Below, piece by piece: positions 9,286 to 17,230 of a stretch of 64,000 nt of DNA. A program made the translations under genes and the position numbers. This DNA comes from Pedobacter zeae. Its GTDB lineage: Bacteria; Bacteroidota; Bacteroidia; Sphingobacteriales; Sphingobacteriaceae. The stretch's first letter is position 1; every line of letters starts with the position of its first letter. Under the pieces are notes generated by a model that saw only the letters and a list, made by a program, of their open reading frames with translations, did not search any database and was not told the DNA's origin. The DNA lies in the NCBI RefSeq assembly GCF_014196715.1, contig NZ_JACIEF010000001.1, positions 292,872 through 356,871 on the forward strand, given 5' to 3'.

Positions 9286-9731
9286 GAAAATATTGCGGCA
9301 GGTACTTCAGCAGTTCAAAATGAAAACGGAAATGGGCCGAAATTTAGTTTACGTGATATTAATAAGAGTGGTGGAAATAATAATTGTGTCAGTTGTGCAA
9401 TGGCAACAGATAATTACCTCAAAGGAAGGCCAACTTCTGCATTAAATTCTGAATTGACTTCTAAGCCAACTTCTTTATCAGTAATTGAAACGGAATATAA
9501 TGGTAAGTTTGTTCATGGATTATCTATTGAAAAAATTAAAGGAATGGTTTCATCAAATGGTGAAACCGGAATAGTTTTTGGCAATAGAGGGCCAGGTAAA
9601 GTAGGGCATGTTTTTAATGTAATTAATCAAATGGAAAAATCAATTTTGTTGACGGACAGACTGGAAAAGGTGCTGCTTTATCAGGTCAAGGTTATAAAGA
9701 TTTTTCATTTATTCCAACTAATAACAAATAA
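9286..9731 (+). pseudogene. Papain-fold toxin fragment (Tox-PL-like), frameshifted
   Basis: The frame opens after a stop at 9283 with no start codon, so this is a detached C-terminal toxin domain. Seen: NNNCVSCAMA with cysteines at codons 9385 and 9394, GHVFNVINQ with histidine at 9607, and FVDGQTGKG with aspartate at 9651. This Cys-His-Asp order fits papain-fold polymorphic toxins (Tox-PL; related domains act as proteases or glutamine deamidases). The aspartate lies in a different frame: one missing A near 9630 breaks the gene, and restoring it gives an end at the TAA 9729-9731, two bases before the Imm35-like gene. Read without correction, the frame runs to 9783. Confidence 0.65.
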
Positions 9732-9733
9732 CA

Positions 9734-10024
9734 ATGAGAAAAGTAGATTTAGTCAGAGAAGAGTTAGAGGTATATTTAAATAAAAAGTATAAATATGTTG
9801 ATGATAGTTTAGTTGTTCTAAGTGATGATACAATTGATAGAGATCAGTATTGGGTTTTTTTTTACGTTAATAAAAAATATTTAAAAACGAATGATTTATC
9901 AGATATGATTGTCGGAAATGCACCTATAATTATAAATAAATTAACTGGAGAGAAATATACTACAGGAACGGTTTATTCAGTAGAGTATTATATGAAGGAA
10001 TATGAAAAGAAATTAATGCTTTAA
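9734..10024 (+). CDS. Imm35/YrhB-like immunity protein
   Basis: This 96-residue protein has the layout I know from the YrhB/Imm35 family: an N-terminal helix (VREELEVYLNKKYK), a WVFFYVNKKYL strand with the conserved tryptophan, a GNAPIIINKLTGE segment with the G-x-P motif, and an EYYMKEYEKK tail. The family comprises predicted immunity proteins of polymorphic toxins, to my knowledge often next to papain-like toxins. It starts two bases after the reconstructed stop of the papain-fold toxin fragment. It is intact while the toxin is broken, as expected if immunity outlasts the toxin. Confidence 0.75.
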   Translation: MRKVDLVREELEVYLNKKYKYVDDSLVVLSDDTIDRDQYWVFFYVNKKYLKTNDLSDMIVGNAPIIINKLTGEKYTTGTVYSVEYYMKEYEKKLML

Positions 10025-10033
10025 TATGTCCCA

Positions 10034-10128
10034 CTCCTAGCGCAGTCTTAGTAGCTAGGGTAGTGTTGCAAGCTGACTTCCGTTTAAAATAATCTTAGCC
10101 TGGCCTTGTGCCGGGCTTTTTACTTTTC
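10034..10128 (+). repeat. Cassette-punctuating repeat, copy 3
   Basis: Leader TAGCGCAGTCTTAGTAGCTA, then AATCTTAGCCTGG, then the stem GCCTGG (10098-10103) / CCGGGC (10111-10116) with the TTTTTACTTTTC tail. It sits directly after the Imm35-like gene, so it should terminate that transcript, and the minus-strand helix-turn-helix remnant from the other side. Confidence 0.7.
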
Positions 10129-10218
10129 CAGCATTCCGAGTTTGATGAACGTGGTTTTAATTGCGCCATAAGATCTTCCGTTGCCCATTATTTTGATCAT
10201 TCCATTTTGGATAGCCAT
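10120..10218 (-). pseudogene. Second 3' remnant of the helix-turn-helix gene
   Basis: On the minus strand an ATG-started stub of about 32 codons ends IKLGMLEK and stop. Its GRSYGAIKTTFIKLGMLEK matches the remnant at 8599-8712 (HSYGAIK...IKL...LEK). Both stop codons sit at the same place relative to the adjoining terminator. It is too short and too altered at the front to be a complete domain. Confidence 0.45.
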
Positions 10219-10547
10219 AATTTTAGTATATTAGGTTAAACAAAAGGGATAACCACTCTATTTAGTCAATGTGATTAAAAATCCCAAAAATATTCCAAAA
10301 CCCAGCTTCACGCCACATTTATTCCACATTTACCCCACGTTTATCCCAGCTTCCGGCCAGGCTTAGTTGCACCCTGCTGTGTATATAGTTGCCAATTGCT
10401 TCGAACCTGCTTGGGTAAAGTTAAGACCTCGTTGCAGGTGGGCTGTACACAAAATCTGCATCGCTTTCGCTTGGCAGGTTAACAATAGCTAAACAAAAGG
10501 CGAAGCAAAAGATAGCTTAGGGTGATTTTGGTCTACAGCAGTGCCCC

Positions 10548-10608
10548 TCACTGGCGCAGGTCTTAGTGTTTACACTAGAGGGCTGGTTGACTTAAGCTTT
10601 AAAATAAG
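10548..10608 (+). repeat. Cassette-punctuating repeat, leader-only copy 4
   Basis: Contains TGGCGCAGGTCTTAGTGTTT followed by ACACTAG and GGCTGGTTGACTTAAGCTTT. The GTGT/ACAC arms make a cleaner hairpin than in copies 1-3. No GCCTGG/CCAGGC terminator follows, so the unit is truncated. Confidence 0.55.
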
Positions 10609-10694
10609 TTTTGACTATTCAAGTATTTAAACAATCGCTATTTAACCTGTCCCAAAGGCTACAAGCCCCCTGACTAAACCCGGCAACAGTGAAA

Positions 10695-10746
10695 ATCCTT
10701 TTTGTTGCCCCTTCGATAATTTCAGTGATCATGGCAACAAAAAGAT
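10695..10746. repeat. Inverted repeat (long hairpin)
   Basis: ATCCTTTTTGTTGCC (10695-10709) is mirrored by GGCAACAAAAAGAT (10733-10746), with a loop of about 23 bases. There is no adjacent gene for which it would be an obvious terminator. Confidence 0.5.
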
Positions 10747-10817
10747 TGTAGCGAATGGCGGGGCTGCACTACCCGAAAAACACAGAACCATTCGTTTCCA
10801 GGCCCTTTTCAAGATAC

Positions 10818-11130
10818 CTCCTGCTGGCGCACGTGCAATGTTATTAAATTAGGGGTTTTAATCACCGATACACACAGATAAAACACGGATTTTTTATATC
10901 GGTGTTCATCCTTTTTATCTGTGGTTAAATTAATGCCTCTTAGTGAGCAGGTAGCAGGGCTGGGCTAACTTGTGTGCTCCTGCTGACGCACGCGCAATGT
11001 TATTAGGGTTTTAACTACAGATGTACACAGATAAACACGGATTTTTTATATCGGTGTTCATCCTTTTTATCTGTGGTTAAATCAATGCCTCTTAGTGAGC
11101 AGGGTAGCAGAGCTGGGCTAACTTGTGTGC
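10818..11130. repeat. Two tandem copies of a 159-base unit
   Basis: Copy A spans 10818-10976 and copy B 10977-11130. Both start CTCCTGCTG, contain the block ACACGGATTTTTTATATCGG and the dispersed ATCTGTGGTTAAAT motif, and end GCTGGGCTAACTTGTGTGC. Differences are a handful of substitutions and small indels, indicating a fairly recent duplication. Confidence 0.85.
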
Positions 11131-11348
11131 GCTGAATTTAAGGAGATGGATTTATCTGACAGATTGCTTTTACAAAAGTTAACACATAGAAAAGTTTAGT
11201 CATTTACCTTATGGTTTTCGACCGTTAAAAACGGTGCTTTCGTCAATCACATTTGCTTTATAGCCTGCTTAGGCTGATATTTAAAATGGCATATTGTTTT
11301 GGGATTAACTCACCTGATTAGCAACTGCCATAACCAAAAAACAATGAG

Positions 11349-12974
11349 ATGAAACTAAAATTACTTCCGCTTTTGGTGCTGCTTTTGCCTATATGCACCT
11401 TTTCACAAACCATTTTCCGTAATGATGCGGGCCAGGCTAATGTTAACGCTGGTTTTTATGAAGCGTCAGAACCTGTTAACTTTCCGGCCGGCGCTTCCAG
11501 TTGGTGGCATTTACTTGATGTAAGGCATTCGAACGGAGCCAATAATTTTGCCATGCAACTTGCCGGAAGTTTTTTCGACCAGAACTTTTATCTGCGCAAA
11601 ACCAATAATTATGCCCAGCAGCCCTGGGTAAAAATTGTAACCGAAAGTAATGGTAAGGTGGGCATTGGAACAACTGTACCACAGGTACCGCTGCATGTGA
11701 TGGGCAGGGGTTTGTTTGAAAGCAATTTAAAAATCATGGCAGCAGAAGAAAATTGGGCCGAGGGGCTTACGATAATAAGGCCCAATGGCTGGTCGGGTCT
11801 TCGTTTTACCAGAAATGACCCCGGTACCGGGAATTTCGAAGGAAACTGGGCTCTTGGTTATTCGGGTTTAACTGGAAACGACTTTACCATTAGCCATCAA
11901 ACGGGAGGCATACAGCACGATGCATTATTTCATATCCGTTCCGATAACCAATTTGTGGGTATAGGAACGGCAAGCCCCCAAGCCAAGCTTGATGTAAAAG
12001 GAGGAGCGCTGGTATTGGGGAGCCATGTCCTTAGCCATAATACAGATGGTTACATGAGTTTGGGGAATATTTTAGAAAACTCTTCTCCAACCCTCCAGGA
12101 ATGGGTCAGTAAAACTACGCTACTCCTGAATGCCCAGGATTATGCCAGCATTGGTTTTCACGATTCGGGCAACAGGGTTGATTTTATCCGTGCAGGTAAC
12201 GGACTGATTGATTTGGGATATGATGGTGGATTCGGCAAGGCCAATATCGGACTGCCTAACGGAATATGGAGCGCCGCAGGGAATTTGGGTATTGGTACAA
12301 CAAGCCCTTATGGTAAACTCCATATTGTTGATGCAGGGGTTTCAAAAAATGCCGGTAACGAAAATCCAATCACTTCAGGTGGGCTGGTAATTCAGGCCAA
12401 CACCGGGGGAAGGTCTCAAATAAACGGTGCGCAGCTGGAGTTTGCCATACCAGCCAATACGGATGGTAATAATATATATAGCCAGGGCCGGATTATTACG
12501 GTTGCCGCTAACGATCAAAGTTATAATGCTACAGGCAGAATGATTTTAGGGACCAGAAGAATGTTCGATAAAAATGGTAGCGGACAACAGTGGTATTATG
12601 GCGATGATATTACCATTGATGGTTCTGGTTATGTTGGCATCGGTATTAACAATCCGTCAGAAAAATTTACGGTAAATGGTAAAATCAAAGCAAAAGAAAT
12701 CAGGGTTGATGGTGCAGGAACGCCCGATTATGTTTTTGAGGAGGATTACAAGAATTTATCACTTAAAGAAATCGAGCAGTACATTAAAAAGAATAAACAC
12801 CTGCCCGAAATTCCATCAGCTTCTGAAGCTGCCGAAAATGGGATTGCACTCGGTGAAATGAATAAATTACTGTTAAAGAAAATAGAAGAACTGACTTTAC
12901 ACCTTATCGAAAAAGATAAAGCATTGAGTGATGTGCAGGAAAGATTACTGAAATTGGAAAAAGGTAATAAATAA
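11349..12974 (+). CDS. Secreted fibre-like protein 1 (VGIGT repeats, coiled-coil tail)
   Basis: A 541-residue protein with signal peptide MKLKLLPLLVLLLPICTFSQ. Four motifs of the type VGIGTxxPxxKLxV (about residues 103, 203, 315 and 427) recall phage tail-fibre and trimeric surface-fibre repeats. The tail follows the pattern GKIKAKEIRV, PDYVFEEDY, KHLPEIPSA, LGEMNKLLLKKIEELTLHL, ending in a coiled coil. This tail is common in uncharacterised Bacteroidota surface proteins. It heads a series of five paralogs that ends in a PorP/SprF gene, so export by or attachment to the type IX secretion machinery is plausible (inference). There are no other phage genes nearby. Confidence 0.8.
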   Translation: MKLKLLPLLVLLLPICTFSQTIFRNDAGQANVNAGFYEASEPVNFPAGASSWWHLLDVRHSNGANNFAMQLAGSFFDQNFYLRKTNNYAQQPWVKIVTESNGKVGIGTTVPQVPLHVMGRGLFESNLKIMAAEENWAEGLTIIRPNGWSGLRFTRNDPGTGNFEGNWALGYSGLTGNDFTISHQTGGIQHDALFHIRSDNQFVGIGTASPQAKLDVKGGALVLGSHVLSHNTDGYMSLGNILENSSPTLQEWVSKTTLLLNAQDYASIGFHDSGNRVDFIRAGNGLIDLGYDGGFGKANIGLPNGIWSAAGNLGIGTTSPYGKLHIVDAGVSKNAGNENPITSGGLVIQANTGGRSQINGAQLEFAIPANTDGNNIYSQGRIITVAANDQSYNATGRMILGTRRMFDKNGSGQQWYYGDDITIDGSGYVGIGINNPSEKFTVNGKIKAKEIRVDGAGTPDYVFEEDYKNLSLKEIEQYIKKNKHLPEIPSASEAAENGIALGEMNKLLLKKIEELTLHLIEKDKALSDVQERLLKLEKGNK

Positions 12975-13017
12975 CCATATATAGATTAGTCAATTACTTT
13001 GCAGCTTTCGACTGCCA

Positions 13018-13050
13018 AAAACCGGGGTTTCATCAAACACGGTTTTTTTT
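13018..13050 (+). terminator. Terminator after fibre gene 1
   Basis: AAAACCG (13018-13024) pairs with CGGTTTT (13040-13046) and is followed by a T-run. The upstream part of this spacer (about 12987-13024) resembles the spacer before fibre gene 1 (about 11196-11235). Confidence 0.45.
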
Positions 13051-13148
13051 GTGGTTTTAATTGAAGATTTTAGATTGGCTCATTACGTCTGTTGGAGGCA
13101 TAACTAACCTCATTTAATTCTTTTGAGCCGCCGTGATCAAACAAAGTT

Positions 13149-14615
13149 ATGATGAAATCTATTGCATTTTTATTTTTTTTAAGCATTCCTTATTTTCTTT
13201 TGGCGCAAGAAACCAAACCAAAAGACGATGCGGGTCAAATGGGTGGTATATCCGGTTTTTTTGAAACGTATAACCCTGTCAATTTTCCTGCAGGCGCAAA
13301 TGGTTGGTGGCATTTGCTTGATGTGCGGCATAGTAATGTGAACAATAATTTTGCTATGCAGTTTGCAGGCAGTTTTTTTGACCAGAACCTTTGGTTTAGA
13401 AAGACCAATAATGTGCCTAATACCGAATGGTCGAGGGTACTTACCGAGACCAATGGCAATCTTAATGGAAAGCTATACATGCTTACCTCAGGTGGGCAAA
13501 ATTTTTTTACCGGCCATCAGGCTGGTGGAACCTACAGCTTTCCTGGCGGGATTTTTAAAGCCATTACGGATAATCCTTATGGACAGATGAACGTATTTTA
13601 CGAAGGTGTTGCCGGCGGAGTAACGAATTTTACCGTTCGAGCCGATGGTCAGGGATATTTTGCTGCAGGTTTAGGTATTGGTACACAAAATCCTGCTTAT
13701 AAGCTAACGGTTGCGGGCGGCGACATCAAAGCTTATAATTTTGATCATAACTCTGGTGTTACTATTGGAGCGGAAGCCCCCGAACGCCCACGCATTGGTT
13801 TTCACGCTTCTGATAACTCAAGACGTTTCAGAATCGAAATGAATAGCATCAATAGCGACTATGAGCGTTTAGGATTTTTTTCTTTAAATGGTGGGCAAAG
13901 TCCGGAGCAGGAAGTTTTTTCGATAAATAAAAATGGTAATCTTGGTATTGGTACTCCGCTTCCTGTTAGCAAACTTCATATTGCCGGCGACGGATTTATT
14001 ACATTGGGCAGTTATGATACCAGTAATGGCGTAAAGGGGATCCATTTTGCCGGCTTTAGAGATGTTGTGCCAAACTATTTCGGTGCATCCATCGAAGCCG
14101 TGCCAGAGTGGCTATGCTGTGGATATCCTGGTGCAGGTTATCCGGGCATAAAAAACATTGCTTTAAATTTCAATGTCCATTCCGATCCAGGCCTTGCAGA
14201 TAGTAAGCTTACGGCGATGTCAATCAGGCCAAATGGAAATGTGGGAATAGGAACCATAACACCTGAAGAAAAATTTACCGTTAATGGAAAAATCAAAGCC
14301 AACGAAATCAGGGTTAATGGAAGTGGCGCACCCGATTATGTGTTTGAACCCGGTTATAAGGTTGAAACGTTGGAAGCGTTGGAAAGTTATATCAAAGCCA
14401 ATAAACACCTGCCAGAAGTACCCTCAGCAAAAGAATTTGAGCGCGATGGCATGGCCATTGGGGAGATGAACAAGCTGTTGCTGAAAAAGATAGAGGAACT
14501 TACGCTTTACATCATTGATGGACGTAAACAAAACCTGACGAGAGATCGCCTCTTACTCGATCAGAAAGCTAAAATTACTGAACTCGAACAAATTTTAAAA
14601 GCACAAAAAAAATGA
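13149..14615 (+). CDS. Secreted fibre-like protein 2
   Basis: A 488-residue paralog of the preceding protein. The signal peptide ends near LLAQE; ATG at 13149 or 13152 could start it. The N-terminal domain shares the block NPVNFPAGANGWWHLLDVRH with fibre 1, and both contain FAMQ, AGSFFDQN and RKTNN, so these two form a subtype. LGIGTxxP repeats occur near residues 177 and 263, with the last at about 364, followed by the standard tail (PDYVFEPGY, KHLPEVPSAKEF, IGEMNKLLLKKIEELTLYI) and a coiled coil. The stop overlaps the next start by four bases (ATGA), so the genes are translationally coupled. Confidence 0.8.
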   Translation: MMKSIAFLFFLSIPYFLLAQETKPKDDAGQMGGISGFFETYNPVNFPAGANGWWHLLDVRHSNVNNNFAMQFAGSFFDQNLWFRKTNNVPNTEWSRVLTETNGNLNGKLYMLTSGGQNFFTGHQAGGTYSFPGGIFKAITDNPYGQMNVFYEGVAGGVTNFTVRADGQGYFAAGLGIGTQNPAYKLTVAGGDIKAYNFDHNSGVTIGAEAPERPRIGFHASDNSRRFRIEMNSINSDYERLGFFSLNGGQSPEQEVFSINKNGNLGIGTPLPVSKLHIAGDGFITLGSYDTSNGVKGIHFAGFRDVVPNYFGASIEAVPEWLCCGYPGAGYPGIKNIALNFNVHSDPGLADSKLTAMSIRPNGNVGIGTITPEEKFTVNGKIKANEIRVNGSGAPDYVFEPGYKVETLEALESYIKANKHLPEVPSAKEFERDGMAIGEMNKLLLKKIEELTLYIIDGRKQNLTRDRLLLDQKAKITELEQILKAQKK

Positions 14616-15877
14616 GTGTACGAACCCACATTATAGCTCTGGCCAGTCTAATGATTACGGTCTTAAATACGGTAAAAGCTCAAAATACTTTTACCAGTAC
14701 AGGTCCGGCAGGCGTGAATACTTTAAATCCCCTCGGTCATTTTCAGGTAAGGGGCGATTCCTGGTTCGATGCTTCAACTAAATTTTACCTTACCAATAAT
14801 GCCACTGACTTTGGACGGACGAGCTTTATCATAACAGGACGTTTTCAGTCGTTAAATGATGCCTGGACATTTGGTTCCGGGGCCAGAAACGCGATAGTAT
14901 TTGCACAAAATGAAGCCGATTCTGGCGTGGATGTGGGGATGCCCGGCGATGAAAAATTTTCAATCCAGCTGGAAGGAAATTCCCGCTCACTGGGTTTTCT
15001 CTCTAAACAAATGGGAAGTACACCTAATTTGGTAATGGCACAAAATGGATTTATCGGATTGGGTTTAACCACTCCACGCACTAAGTTTGATGTTTGGGGT
15101 GGTGATATTTCGGTAACAGGAGCCGATCACAATGGCACAGCAATTATATCTTCTGCTGGTGGTACCTCTTATTTTGCTAACAATCAGCTTAATAATGGGA
15201 TAGCCATAGATTATTTCGGTCATGTTGGGGTAGGTACGGGTAGCCCAAGGGCACTATTAGACGTTGCCACATATTCTGGTTCCGGTGGCCTCGCAAGCGT
15301 ACTTTCCAGAATGCCGGAAGGAGATGCGTCTGGCAGCGGAACTTATCTTGGCATTAAAGGTTATGAAACTACATTTTCGAATTACAATGGCAAAACTTTC
15401 GCCCTGGAACATAGTTTTTACGGACAAACCAATAGTGCTGTAAATTTTTATAGGGGAGGTAGTCAAACAGGTGGCTTTATGACCTTCAGTACCAATAACA
15501 ATACAGAACGCATGCGGATAGATTCCTGGGGTAATGTGGGTATTGGCGTAACCAATCCTACAGAAAGGCTTACTATTAACGGAAAAATCAAAGCCAACGA
15601 GATCAGGGTAGATGGTACCAATGCCCCTGATTATGTATTTGAAGAAGATTATAAGGTTGCCACATTGGCAGAGCTCGAAAAGTATATCAAAGCGAACAAA
15701 CACTTGCCAGAAATCCCCTCTGCAAAAGAATTTGAGCGCGATGGGATAGCCGTTGGAGAGATGAACAAGTTGCTGTTGAAGAAGATAGAAGAGCTCACAC
15801 TACACCTGATTGAAAAGGATAAGGTACTTATTGATGTGCAAAAGCGGTTGCTGAAATTGGAAAAGAATAAAAAATAA
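14612..15877 (+). CDS. Secreted fibre-like protein 3
   Basis: A 421-residue paralog with a signal peptide ending ...VKAQN. The N-terminal part differs from fibres 1 and 2 (TGPAGVNTLNPLGHFQVRGD). The middle carries the block VWGGDISVTGADHNGTA, shared with fibre 4. The tail (NAPDYVFEEDYKVATLAELE, KHLPEIPSAKEF, GEMNKLLLKKIEELTLHLI) is nearly identical to fibre 4 at DNA level (about 15580-15780 against 16870-17070). It starts inside the stop of fibre 2 and ends five bases before fibre 4: one operon. Confidence 0.8.
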   Translation: MSVRTHIIALASLMITVLNTVKAQNTFTSTGPAGVNTLNPLGHFQVRGDSWFDASTKFYLTNNATDFGRTSFIITGRFQSLNDAWTFGSGARNAIVFAQNEADSGVDVGMPGDEKFSIQLEGNSRSLGFLSKQMGSTPNLVMAQNGFIGLGLTTPRTKFDVWGGDISVTGADHNGTAIISSAGGTSYFANNQLNNGIAIDYFGHVGVGTGSPRALLDVATYSGSGGLASVLSRMPEGDASGSGTYLGIKGYETTFSNYNGKTFALEHSFYGQTNSAVNFYRGGSQTGGFMTFSTNNNTERMRIDSWGNVGIGVTNPTERLTINGKIKANEIRVDGTNAPDYVFEEDYKVATLAELEKYIKANKHLPEIPSAKEFERDGIAVGEMNKLLLKKIEELTLHLIEKDKVLIDVQKRLLKLEKNKK

Positions 15878-15882
15878 TCATC

Positions 15883-17202
15883 ATGAGCTATTATAACTTG
15901 AGTAAGATTTTCTTAAGCTTTTTGTTGTGTCTACCTGGATTTAACCTTTATGCACAAACCTTTAGTACCAATGCCAACCAGGCAGGTGTTGCTGTTGCAC
16001 CAACTGATCACTTTAGCTATCTGGGAAAAGATGTATCTTTTTATAGCCTTGGTTGGTATTACGAATCTGTAGATTGGCCACCTTATGCTTACCTGTCTTC
16101 TTATTCTGGAATCAAGTTCTTTACCGGAGGACTTCCTCGGACATATATTGATCTAAATGGAAATATGGGGGTTAATACTTTATCTCCAAGAGAAAAAATT
16201 GATGTTTGGGGTGGGAATATCAGTGTTACGGGAGCCGATCACAATGGCACCGCAGTAATTGGTTCGAGTGAAGGCGTGGCCTTTTTTAGCAACAATTCGT
16301 ACACCAATGGCCTTGCTGTAGCTCCTAACGGGAATGTTGGGATCGGTACTAGAACACCTGAAGAGTTGTTCGAAATTAAAGCAAACCAACCGGTAATTAC
16401 CTTTCATCAACCGGGTATTTCTTCATTTAAAATGGGCACAAGTAATGGAGTGTTTAAATTGCAGGCAATGGATAACGGTTTCGGTGGGCATACAGGTAAT
16501 TTTTCCAATGCGGGTAATCCCTATGTTTTTAGTTTTCTGCAAAATGGAAATGTTGGAATAGGCACTGCTGAAGCCAGCGAAAAACTGGTTGTAAATGGTA
16601 ATTTTAAACTTATTCTGGATCAAGGTACTTTCCCCGCAAAAAATGTAGTAAACATAGTGGCTCTAGGTTATTCAGGCATTACGGGTGCAAAAAACTGGGC
16701 GTTGAGAAGTGTTTTCCAATATGGCCATGGAGTTGCCAATAACGCCGATGGCGGCGATCTGGATGTGATCAAATCGCTGAATGGCAGTACCATTTTAGCA
16801 ACTAAAACAGATGGTAGTCCTTTGGGTTACGTAGGGATAGGTATAACGACTCCAACTGAAAGGCTTACCGTCAACGGAAAAATCAAAGCCAACGAGATCA
16901 GGGTAGATGGTACCAATGCCCCTGATTATGTGTTTGAAGAAGATTATAAGGTTGCCACCTTGGCAGAGCTCGAAAGGTATATCAAAGCGAACAAACACCT
17001 GCCAGAAATGCCCTCTGCAAAAGAATTTGAGCGCGATGGGATAGCCGTTGGAGAGATGAACAAACTGCTTTTGAAAAAGATAGAGGAGCTTACGCTGCAT
17101 TTGATTGAGCAGAATAAACAGTTTATTGAGCAGAACAAGAAAATAGATAATCAGAATTTAAAGATTAAAGAATTGGAAAAGAAGATTGAAGAAAAACCAT
17201 AA
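15883..17202 (+). CDS. Secreted fibre-like protein 4
   Basis: A 439-residue paralog with a signal peptide ending LYAQT. VGIGT-type repeats occur near residues 150, 225 and 320. It shares GGNISVTGADHNGTAVI and nearly all of the tail with fibre 3. The C-terminus is a longer coiled coil (repeated IEQNK, then LKIKELEKKIEEK). Constant tail with divergent front suggests gene conversion or selection for a shared anchoring or export element. Confidence 0.8.
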   Translation: MSYYNLSKIFLSFLLCLPGFNLYAQTFSTNANQAGVAVAPTDHFSYLGKDVSFYSLGWYYESVDWPPYAYLSSYSGIKFFTGGLPRTYIDLNGNMGVNTLSPREKIDVWGGNISVTGADHNGTAVIGSSEGVAFFSNNSYTNGLAVAPNGNVGIGTRTPEELFEIKANQPVITFHQPGISSFKMGTSNGVFKLQAMDNGFGGHTGNFSNAGNPYVFSFLQNGNVGIGTAEASEKLVVNGNFKLILDQGTFPAKNVVNIVALGYSGITGAKNWALRSVFQYGHGVANNADGGDLDVIKSLNGSTILATKTDGSPLGYVGIGITTPTERLTVNGKIKANEIRVDGTNAPDYVFEEDYKVATLAELERYIKANKHLPEMPSAKEFERDGIAVGEMNKLLLKKIEELTLHLIEQNKQFIEQNKKIDNQNLKIKELEKKIEEKP

Positions 17203-17230
17203 TGCACAAGTAAACAAATCTAATAGACTA

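Larger units (their letters stand above)
10219..11348. other. Noncoding, repeat-rich spacer with no credible gene
   Basis: No frame here looks like protein. It holds a fourth leader-only copy of the punctuating repeat (about 10548-10608), a hairpin at 10695-10746, two tandem copies of a 159-base unit (10818-11130), and a run of decayed inverted motifs. Before the first fibre gene a short hairpin lies in TTTTCGACCGTTAAAAACGG (about 11216-11235), which has a related counterpart before the second fibre gene. Confidence 0.6.
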
